Shown here: one piece after another, positions 10,601 to 22,600 of the stretch
Layout: every line of letters begins with the position of its first letter
How positions within the stretch are numbered: the first letter of the stretch is position 1
Assembly: GCA_963971305.1 (NCBI GenBank)
Contig: OZ020304.1
Location: forward strand, 20,876,103-20,940,102
Source of the DNA: Arcuatula senhousia
Lineage: Eukaryota > Mollusca > Bivalvia > Mytilida > Mytilidae
DNA length: 64,000 bases
Direction of reading: 5' to 3'
Program-made: the position numbers and the translations under genes
Notes under the pieces: model-generated
What the model was told of the DNA's origin: nothing
The model's database searches: none
The model's input: only the letters and a program-made list of their open reading frames with translations

Positions 10601-13600
10601 TTTTTTATTCAATTTTTTCAGTCACATTATTTTTATACAAAATGTTTTATATATTATTGAATAAACTATTTTATTAATAATGCAGGCGTTCTTTCACTTC
10701 ATTAGAATTCCCAGTCTGTACACGTTCAAAAAAATTTTAATGTTATATGTTATATCACGCTCTGTATTTTACTATAGCGTTGAATGCGTGCGTAATTATC
10801 TGGCTACCGAAGTTAGTATCTAGACGTTATCTTACTATAGTCGAGTGCGTATTCTTTTTTTTTATGTGTGTGTATACACCTGAGAGTACATGTATAAAAC
10901 CGAGAATGCTCATATACTCTTCTTTGAAATTCTCCGATATATTAAAGAGAGTTCACGATGTATTAGAAGTTTACAGCACTATATTCTTGTTTACATACCT
11001 TGTCGCTTTTTGTGAAAAATTATAATACATCTCCCTAGGCCTGCAAGGAAAACAATGACAAGGAGACAACTAACGGCGATGATAATGAAGATGTACTTCA
11101 TTACAAAAGCTGCTGAAAAATAAAAAAAATTGTAAATCAACTATTAAAATAGCGAACGAAATCAAAACATTCTGCTCGATTTGGTGATCGGCGTTCCCCA
11201 TCTCATATATTCTCAGGAACTTGAGATTAAGGAAACAACGGACTCTATGAAGTCTGCTTCAGATTTAGATCTACATCTTGAAATAGACTCTCGGGGGAGA
11301 CTTTCAACAAAGCTCTATGACAAACGTGATGACTTCAACTTTCCTATCGTCAACTTACCCTTCTTGTGAAGCAGCACTTCGTATGCTCCAGCTTATGGAG
11401 TTTATGTATTTATTGTTAGGCGGCTGAATTTGAGTTTAAGTTGTGTTGTTTCAAACAAATACATAATTCGTATCTGAAATCTATGAAATATGTTTCTTCC
11501 CTAGTCTTACCTTCAGTGTTCTTTTCAGAGTTAAGGTAAAGCTTCCATTCCTTTATAATGTCACGTTGAGTAAACATCGTGTCTAAATTTCCACCTTCGT
11601 TTTTGAAAATACAGCTGATGTTTGTACTGTATGTACCATTGAATGCTACAATCGTTGATGAAATATAAACTTCCATAGGAACCTTAGTTCCATATATGTC
11701 TACATCTACAACTTGTTTGTAAAGTTTCGAATTTGGAAACGACATTGCATTCGCTTTATTTCCATCTGTTATCCATTTAACCGAGTTTGGTCCGGGGATT
11801 GAATACACGAACACCGTCAACATTAACTCCACTGCTGTAATGAATCTGATACTTTTCGATGTACAGATCGGAGGCCCTGAAAATGAATTTTTTAAGGCTG
11901 AGAACTTTTAAAGTATGTAGCAGTTTTAGTCATTGGAGTTTTTCTCTGGAGTATTTTCAAATGTGTTGGACCCTATGGTCCTTTTAGTTTTATACCTTTT
12001 TTATTTATGAATCGTCATTTTTTTCTCTAAAAGTATAAAGTTCTAACATGAGTGATGCTTTTAGGTGCGCTATTGTACACACTTCACGATCGCGATTAGA
12101 ATACAAATAAGTGTTGAAACGTTGACGACAAATGCTTGACAACTGAACAGATTCTGTAAAGACGAGACTTACCGTAAACTGTGACGTTCACGTATGAAAG
12201 ACTTGTGAGGGTTTTACCATTAGATGACCACTGGCAGAAGTAATCACCGGTATCTCTATAGTCACAAAAGTTGATTTCGAGGGATGACATGTTCCATGAT
12301 GTGACCCCTATGAGCCTCCGTACAGTATGGCCGCTTATTTTGTGAATCCATACGCTGCTCCAGGATTCTCCTGGACGTGAATCAATGTTACTTGTCAGGA
12401 CTATTTTGTTCGAAACATTGCATGATTTGGAATGTGGAAATGTTGTTATCATTCTTGCTACGATCACAAAAGAATAAACGTTATTCGATTTAAACGTAAA
12501 AAATGAAAAAAAAATATAAATATTTATAAAAAATTAAAAACTGCATCTTGTCGTGATTCTGATATGTTCCTTTTTTTATTCGTAAAATTAGCATTTGGAA
12601 ATGTTTTGAAATAATTCTATATTTTCTGCCTTTTACACGTGTTTGTACATTTAATATGTCTTCATGACACATCATGATATTTCTTTACGATCCTCAATGT
12701 TATTTGTAATTTTGTTTGGTTTTTGTCTCGCCTGCAACGAAAAGTCGAGGTATCACTTTCCGTTAACCTTTTTGTGAGACTTTTGTGGACAATAAATTGC
12801 TTGAAAAGTATGATAGCTAGACATCTGATATTTGGTATACAGACAGCTGAGGCTATGGTCTAGGATAATGTCGAAAATTTATGAATAAATATTGAATAAC
12901 TAGGTATTGCGATTGTGCCAACAGGCGAGACATACTTTAGTTTTAACTATTGTTTGATATCAACATCTACTGGCCAGACAAAATATCAAATGAAGACCTA
13001 TACACACTGACAAAGACCACACCATTGTCAAACATCATCAAAGTCAGAAGATGGAGATGGATAGGCCATGTCCTGCGGAGAGACAACAAAACAAACATCA
13101 AAACTGCACTCACTTGGAAACCCGAGGGAAAGAGGAAAGTAGGGAATACGAGGAACATCTGGAGGGGAAATGCTGAGAATGGGAGTAACCAGCATGGGTG
13201 GACTACATGGCAGAGAGTCGAAGCAGTGACCACAGACCGGCTAAGATGGTGTCAGATGTTAATGGGCCTCACGAGTCCTTAGGACCACAGACCGGCTAAG
13301 ATGGTGTCAGATGTTAATGGGCCTCACGAGTCCTTAGGACCACAGACCGGCTAAGATGGTGTCAGATGTTAATGGGCCTCACGAGTCCTTAGGACCACAG
13401 ACCGGCTAAGATGGTGTCAGATGTTAATGGGCCTCACGAGTCCTTAGGACCACAGACCGGCTAAGATGGTGTCAGATGTTAATGGGCCTCACGAGTCCTT
13501 AGGACCACAGACCGGCTAAGATGGTGTCAGATGTTAATGGGCCTCACGAGTCCTTAGGACCACAGACCGGCTAAGATGGTGTCAGATGTTAATGGGCCTC

Positions 13601-16600
13601 ACGAGTCCTTAGGACCACAGACCGGCTAAGATGGTGTCAGATGTTAATGGGCCTCACGAGTCCTTATTATTTGATAATGCATTTGTAAATCTGTTTAGAT
13701 TTCTTCATTCAGTTTCTTGGTGTCATCATCAGTTTAATTTTTCTATCAACAAATAATGCTTACAAATAAAATGCAGCACAATGTCATGTATCCCCAGTCG
13801 ATTTCTTGCACGTATTTTGTAGATTCCGAATTCATTGCTGTTTTGTACCAAAACACTTGAAGTTAGAGCATACAAATTGACTTTCAAATTGTTTACACGG
13901 ATGTTAGACAATTTGGCACCATGTGTTTGGATCCATGAACATTCAGGCTCTGGAAAACTTAATATTATCAGCTCAAAAGGCGTCGGCTCTCCTATGACAG
14001 CTTCGATAAACTGTTCGCTCTTAGAGCTGTCAATTGGCAACGGTTGATCTAAAAAAGAAGACAGTCATGACAGTATAACAGATTTTAGATGGCAAACTAA
14101 ATTGTCATATTAAATACACTTGTAGCGAAGGGAAGCGACCACCTTTTTGCTATGTGGACTGTTATAACTCAGTTCATTGTTTATGTAGGAATAATTTAGC
14201 TCTGTGATTGTTTCTTTATTGAGGCTAATGTTTCAAGAGTATAGCATTCTAACTTGATTTACTTTATTTCCTTCATGCACGTAAAGGACCCCTTCGTGGA
14301 CCGCCAAGTGAGCCCCAAATAAGCTAAATTTTCTGCCCCTACACTCCTCTCCCCCTTTCCTGTGGTTCTTTAAAATTTAACGTTCCTTTATTTCTCACCC
14401 ACTACATGTACCATATTTAATATATCATCATCATTTCATGTTCATTTGATCATTCCTTTCATGTTCATCGCCTGTAAATAACCTGTATAGCGTTGCACGG
14501 GCGTAAAACACCAACTCACTCACTCACTTTGTTTTCATTCGGATTCAGGATATAAAAACCAGATATATTAAAACTTAAGAGTGCTCGCGGGTCTAGTTTT
14601 TGGTATTTCTGTCATTTTTCGGAATCTTCTGGTTTTTAACATCAAATTAGGGTTAATGTTTTGCCCACGAACCCCTATTTTCTTTTGATCAATATCTTCA
14701 ATACATAATGAAGTTTTTCATTCATTCTTTCATGGGTTTTTACAGCTAAAACGTATTAATGCTGAACTTATGAAAAAGCCAGAGAAAACCGTTTCCCGCC
14801 AAGATTTTAACATCAGATATCTTGAAAACGAGGTCACGAACCTATAAGAAAATGTTTGCTAATTCTACACCTTTATTATTATCTTTCTCTTTAAGGAATC
14901 AAATTTGAAACCTATTTGGCGAAAATTTTTAACACAATTTAAATTCCGTTTCTTGAGTAAGGACCAGTGGTCCATTTTGCCAATTTTACTTTTAAATCAT
15001 TGTGGCTTTTTTCAACTTATTTAGCCTTTATAGAAACTGCCATCGGTATGTACTTACGATAAACTGTCAAATTATAACTTTTACTGTCTGTTCCAACAGA
15101 GTTATTAGCTTTGCATGTGTATTCTCCAGAGCCAGCTGGCTCTATCATACCAAGGATTAAGGTTTGGCTGGTTTCATTTAGGATTGTATAGCCATTGAAA
15201 AGCCAATTTATATCCACCGGGAATGTGTTTGTATCAACAATGCAATCTAAGGTGGCATTTGCATTCAGTGTCACAACGTCAGGGCCATGGTAAGAGATAT
15301 CAACAACTGGAAATACTGCAATTTATAACATTGCATAACTAGGTGGTAAAAAATCATATTTCAATGTCAACAAATTAATATGCATTGTCCAAACGTCTTT
15401 TCAAAACAACCATGTGTTTTAGATCCACAAACATCTACTTTAGCTTACGATCTATTATTGTTTTTGAAATGCATGTATCTAAAATCTATGTTGTGAATAA
15501 AGGCAATAACAAAACTACGAACCGGAATGATCAATCTCATATATCAAAGAATATAAAAGAATAAACCAGGCAAATAAATACCAAAGAAATTAAAGATCGC
15601 AATGGTCCTGACTTGCTACATGCAATTCAAAAGAAATTGTGGGTTGAACCAGGTTTTATGGCACCAAACCTTCCTCTTCCATTGCGATCTTAGAGTCCGG
15701 TAACACAAAACACAACACGGTTGTTGGATATAGGGATAAAGGGGTGACCATCTCAGTACAAAAACTGTCACAAACTAATTAAAACTAAAAAAAACTGTGA
15801 GCCGCAGCTCACAAATAAATAACCCCCATCCCCCCCAAAAATTAATCAGATAAAATTTTAAAATAGGGGATGCACATCTACATTGTGTCACAAAGATTGT
15901 GTGTGAGTTTCATGAAAATCCATCGAGGGGTTTAGGAGAAGTTGTGGATAAGAGATGGACACCCCCATGTAGTCGAATGGCTGAGTCCATGTATTGCTAT
16001 GGTAAACCCCAAAATCATTCTGATCAAACTTTCAAATAGTAGGTGCACATCTATATTATGTTACAAAGATTGTGTAAAAGTTTCATGACAATCCATCAAG
16101 GGGTTTAGGACGAGTTGTGGATAAGAGAAGGGTACCCCCGTGTAGTCGAATGGCTAAGTCCATGTTTTGCTATGGGAAACTGACGTGTTTGGGAAACAGC
16201 CTTGGATGTTCAGGCGTTGGGTAGAGCTGCGGTACCGGTGGGAGTGAAGGTTGGGAGATTTAATTAGACAAACATGTCAAAACTAAGTAATTCCTATCAA
16301 TTTTTAATCCGTGTTTTCCTCTCTTTTGATCTTGTAATTTGTTAATCCGTCGCTAAGGCTTTTTAGTAAAAGGTGCTAACATAAGTTTGAAAAAATAGTT
16401 TTTATAGAGCAGTTTTAGAATGTAGGCATTGGTGACGAGACGCCAAAATGTAGACTCCGGGTTTACACCGCTCCGTGAGCGGTTGCGTTTCTGTAAATAT
16501 GTTTGCTTGTGTTTTTCATATGTTTTCTGGACTTATTCAAAATAATAAAATATGTGAACGTTCATGTATCTAGGACTTTCATTTCAACAGTTAAGAACTC

Positions 16601-19600
16601 TGATTTCAAACAGTTTATAATTAGTTGCAATCCAGGACTTATTACAACAGTTTATAAAAAGTTATATCCAGGACTTTGATTTCTACAGTTTACGTATCCA
16701 GAATCTTATTTATTGAGTTAAGCAATTTGGACTTTGTTTTATACACACACACATACAGTTGACTACAAGACGTTTCGAATTTTACAATTCGTAGTTTCAT
16801 GAAACGAACAACTTTACAACAAAATCTACAACATGAACTTTATATACGCCAAAAATCAACTACGATAAAACCCATAAAATCATTCTGATCAAATTTTAAA
16901 ATAGCAGATGCACATCTACATTTTGTAACAACAATTGTGTGTAAGTTTCATGAAAATCCATCAAGGGGTTTAGGAGGAGTTGCGGATAACAGATGGGTAC
17001 CCCCATGTAGCCGAATGGCTAAGTCCAAGTTTTGCTATGGGAAACCCCAAAAATCATTCTGATCAAATTTTAAAATAATAGGTGCACATCTACATTATGT
17101 CACACAGATTGTGTGTAAGTTTCATGAAAATCCATCAAGGGGTTTAGGAGGAGTTGCGGATAAGAGATGGGTACCCTGAAGTGTAACGGAAGGACGGACG
17201 GACACCCCTATCACTATATACCCCCCACTTTTGAAGTGGGGGTATAATAAAGGTGATAACAAAACTACCGAACTTGAATAATCAATCTCATAGTCCAGAG
17301 AAAATGACAAAAACGAATCAGTCATACCGGGGAATCGGTGGATCGCAATGGTCCTGACTTGGTACAGGCATTTCAAACGAAATGGTGGGTTAACCCAGGT
17401 TTTATGGCGCGAAACCTCCCTCTTCCATTGCGATCATAGGATCCGGTAATGACCATAGAACACAACATAGTGATGATTTTCTGCTATGCATGAGACACAA
17501 TAGGGCTATTGAGGTGATCATCTCAGTACAGCAGACCAGTCAAACACTAATTAAAACAATTAACCACCAAATCTTTTAACTCAATTTTGAACTTTTCTAC
17601 TAGTGGCTGATAACGAAGAAAGAAATTTTTTTAGGGATCGTATGAGACGTATTTTCTTATAGCCCTGCTCCAAAAGTCGGTCACGAAGAAATCGGTGTCT
17701 GATCAAAAAATCTGTGAAATGTGTGCAAGCCATGGCATATCGAATTAGTTGTGAAATATAAACACCGTATGCAGGGGAAGTATGTATATTGCTCTGTAGA
17801 TTAGGAAAATTAATAATTTGAAAAATAAAATTGTCTCTTTTATCGTAAATTTTTGTACTGAGATGACCAGCTGGGTCAAATTCGAGGTGCAAATCCAAGA
17901 AAGACGTGAAACAATTTGATTCTGTGGTCTCTTTTATCTCCTATTCTGGGGGATATATTGAAGGAATCCATCTACCAAATGAAGTGTTTTTGACAGAAAG
18001 GACATCATCAATATATCTAAATGTAAAATTAAATGACCTCACCTCTTTCATCTTCTTGTTCTTTACGAGTCCCTGAGGAAATTCAGTCTCGTAAGAGTAT
18101 AAAAACAAATCGGCAAGGAGAGGAGCACAGTTTGTGCCCATTGGAATGCCGATTTGTTGTTGAAAAATCTCTCCTCCGAAGGTGACAAATATGTTGTCAA
18201 TGAGGAAATCAAGCATACTGCAAACTTGTTCCAGTGTGTACGGTAAAACAATCATAAATAATTTCAATTGACAAAATTTTGAATTTATCTACCAGGGGCT
18301 GATATCAAAAGAAAAACTTTTTTAGGGGCCATATGAGGTGTATTTTATTATACCCTTGGTCTAAAATGATGACGGAGAATACAGTGTCGGGTCGAAAAAT
18401 CTGAAAAATTAGAACAAGCGCTGACATATCAAATATGTTGTGAAATTTACACCCCATATGCATGAGATGTGGGTATGTTACTTTCCAGATAAGGAAAATT
18501 AGTAATTTGAAAATAATCGTCTCTTTTGACGTATATTTTGTACCGAGATTACCATCCGAATCAAATTCGAGATGCAAATAGGAGGATTAATTAAAGGAAT
18601 CAATCTAGCAGACGAAGCGTTAATGACAGAGAGGACATCATCAATATATCTGAAAGTACGATTAAAGGATCAATCTTCTGTTATCTTCTTGTCCTTAACG
18701 AGATGCTAAAGAAATTCGTCCCGTGCGGGGCCCGGGTGTCGATTAGGCCCGCAGCAGAGCCCAGTTTGTCGTAAGAGGCGACTAAGGGTCTTGGAACTCT
18801 TACGTCGGGTCAGTGATCAGCCCACAGGGCGACCAAGTGTGTAACCTAGGTGGCGGAATAGAAAGGCTCTCGTCCGCGGGGGTTGTCAGGTCTATAATAC
18901 GGAAACGCTTACCGCTGAACATAGTGGGCCAAAGTGTTTGGAGAGTGCCACGCTTCATGCACGTAAAAGACTCCTTTGTAGACCGCCAAGTAGTGCACCA
19001 CATAGGCTTAGTTATCCACCCCTATTCAACTCTCCCCTTTTCCTGTGGTTCTTCAAAATTTACCGTTCCTTTGTTTCCCACCCCACCCCCATATTTTATT
19101 TATCATCATCATTTCATGTCAATTGTATCACCCTTTTCATGTTCATCACCTGTAAAACCTGTATAGCATTGCATGGGCGTAAAACACCAACTCACTAACT
19201 CAATGAAGAAATTCAGTCTCGTAAGAGTTAAAAAAAAACAAGTCGGCGAAGAGAGGGGAACAATTTGTGCCCAATGGAATGCCAACTTGTTGAAAAATCT
19301 CTCATCCAAATGTCACTAATATGTTGTCAATAAGGAAATTAAGCATACTGCAAACTTGATCCATGGTGTAACATATCCTATCTTTATAACATACTTTCGT
19401 CTCATATATAGAATCAAAAGCCAAAACAACAAAATTCATAGAATAAGAGAACGTCTTTTTAATTATTTTTTTATTCGGCATTGCAAATTTTTCGTTTAGT
19501 AAGATGGCGTACATGTATAAAATTGAAAAATCGAATGTTCGAGAATTGAAATTATCCAACCTATTTTTAGAGGCCTTTCAAATTACCATGTGATTTATGT

Positions 19601-22600
19601 CACTACGAGAATAAATAGTTTCGCAGTATCTTTGACAGCAGACAAATTTTTTGTGAGTTGAACGAACAATTCTTTGGTAGAAGACGATGATGATCCAGCT
19701 GTATACCTTTATTTCTTATATGGATTTTTATGTAGTTAATGAAACCGATACAAATATGGTATCTCTTCGTGTTCCTTCTTCAAATGAAGATTTAAAAGGG
19801 ACATAAAGCAGTTTTAGTTAAAGATCTTATATTTGTCAAATAAAGTCCGCATGTATGCAATACTAGCGGAGGCATTACCATCAATACCTTGATCTTTGTT
19901 ATAGTGTGCTTTCCATACAAAAACTATTTTGTTAGAAGCCTTGTCTGCAGGGTGACAACATACTTGTCGTGTAAGGAAGAAAAACAGTCAGGAGCCTCAC
20001 GACCTCTACATACGGAATTGACCCTAGGGTTGAAGTTTGAAAGGATAGGGAGTATAAATGGTAGAATGGTTTTGCTTTATATTCCCGTTTCAATTGCAGC
20101 AAAATGGTTATTTTACAGATTGCATTACTTTTTGTGTTTTCCTTAGCTATACAAAAAACGCCAATTTTATTAATAATTATAATCTAAAATATATGCGCAA
20201 ATATTGAAAACAGATAATTCCAAAATAAGTTCGACCGAATTAGTTACAATGGCCATATGTTTAACTTTAACCCATCATTAAACATCCATTCAACCTGGGA
20301 TCCTGGGTAAAAACTTCATATATTCTACAAACATGTACCGGAAGCTAAAGTCGTTTAGGATATTAACCAGTATGCCAGGTTAGCTCTCATTTAACTTAAG
20401 AACTTACGGTTTACATGCAATGTTATCTTTCTTTCAACGTTATAAAGATGATTTTCTGCTATGCATGAATAATTTGACATATGTAGGTCAGCTGTGACGT
20501 TCACCTCTAAGACCAATGACGTGTTCTGATGACATTGGTCAGTTGATATCAAAATAATCGTGTTTCTCATCCAGAGCAGATTTGTGGGTGGATCACCGCA
20601 AACTGCCAAACACTCTAATTGCAGTGATGAATTCTCATTGACTTGAATTAGGTCTGAGGTATAGTCATTTCCTTTCAAAATTTGTAAATTTGGTGGTTCT
20701 AAATATCAAACAGAATATTACCAAAGAGATTTGTTTCAATTATAATTGATATACACAACAAACAGGAGATCCTAAAATCAATTCTTAAGGGTCATGGGAT
20801 ATCTTTCACTGCCCATCTTCTTAGCACATCTATTGTGACTTTTAAGGGGAATAATTTGTATAAAAATGATACATGCAATAGGGAAAACAATATTTTATAC
20901 TTTTGTTTTTATTTTGAAGGTGAATCTATTTTTTCTTCATTATAATTAGTAATCATAAGTCCCTAAATTAAGATTATCGCAAATTGTTTAAAAAAATTAT
21001 GGAGTTTTTTTTCAGATTCATTTTTCAAAGTTTACGCTACAAAAATACTGATGTAGAATAGAGCTTTTAACTGCCATTTTATGCCTACATTTGTATCTTC
21101 TCCAGAATTGAATACAATTTTATGGACAAATGTTTAGACACCCTATGCCCCGTGCGGGGGCCGGGGGGGGGGGGGTTGCAGCGGAGCATAGCTTGTCGTA
21201 AGAGGCGACTTAGGGTCTTGGAATTCTGACGTCGGGTCAGTGCTTAGTCCACAGAGCGACCAAGTGTGTACCCTATAGGTTGCTGAATAGGGTGGCCCTC
21301 GTCCATGGGGGTTGTCAGGTCTATTTTCGGAAACCCTGACCGCTGATCATAGTGGGTCAACGTGTGTGGAGAGTAACACGTTTCGTGCACGTAAAAGACC
21401 CCTTTGTGGACCGCTAAGTAGTGCACCACATAGGCTAAATTTTCTGCCCCTACTCACCTCTCCCCTTTTCCTGTGGTTTTTCAAAATTTACCGGTCCTTT
21501 GTGTCCCATCCCATCCCAATATTTCATTTATCATCATCATTTCATGTTCATATATTCATCGCCTGTAAATAACCTATATAGGGTTGCACGGGCGTAAAAC
21601 ACAAACTCACTCACTCACTCACTCATTAGACACTCTATGTACCTTAAATGAAAACGAGGCATTTTCTACGGTGGTACATTTAGGACACTCATTTTTTATT
21701 TTCATTAAAATTATCTCGAGCGTACGACTTAATATGCCGTGCTTTCGACTTATTATCTCGTGCGCACGACTTAATATCTCATGCTCTCAACTTATTATGT
21801 CGTGCGCACGACCTATTATCTCGAGCGACATAATAAGTCGAGAGCACGAGTTATTAAGTCGGGAGCAGGACATAATAAGTCGTTTGCTCGAGATAATAAG
21901 TCGTCAAAACGACACAATAAGTCGTGCGCTCGAGATAATAAGTCGTTCGCATGACATAATAAGTCGTGCACACGACATAATAAGTCGTACACTCGAGATA
22001 ATAAGTCGTGCGCACGAGATAATAAGTCTAGTGCACGACATAATAAGTCGTGCGCTCGAGATAGTCAGTCGTGTGCACGACATAATAAGTCGAGAGCACG
22101 AGATTTTGAGTCGTGCGCACGACATAATAAGTCGAGAGCACGAGATATTAAGTCTTGTGCACGAGATATTAAGTCGTGAGCACGACATAATAAGTCGAGA
22201 GCACGAGATATTAAGTCGTGCGCACGACATAATAAGTCATGCGCTCGAGATAAATTTTAATACGCTCCCAAAGGGAGCGATAATGGTAGAAATGTCAATA
22301 TTTTAGTTGTACTATGGGCTGAATTTTCCTTCAACGTCCGGTAAATCACGCTCGTGTTCCCGAACTTTCAGCGTCATTTTAACGCTTTTTGCTTTGAAAA
22401 GTTCGGACGTCATCAAGCGCATATGTGACCCACGAGAAAAGCTAGTTTGTTTTTATTTTCGAATATATATTTTTACAATAGATATCGCATTATAAACATT
22501 TTCAACAATTATCTATGCTTACAAAATAAATTTAAATATTTTAAACTTCGGGAGCGTCACAGGTTAAAAACCTTTCTCATATTAAAACATAAAAAATGAG

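Noticed and set aside
13228..13667. Regular repeats resembling a CRISPR array
   Set aside because: Units are head-to-tail copies with no spacers, and the genome is eukaryotic. It is a LINE tail array.
18813..19198. Frames of 117 and 86 residues on the plus strand
   Set aside because: They fall inside the SINE, and the same translations recur at 21.3, 42.8 and 43.5 kb in SINE copies.
21584..22306. 240-residue open frame with heptads ISRAHDI/ISREHEI, a possible coiled-coil protein
   Set aside because: It is produced by a 21-bp tandem repeat inside a transposon and the opposite strand is open too. No start context or splice partner.
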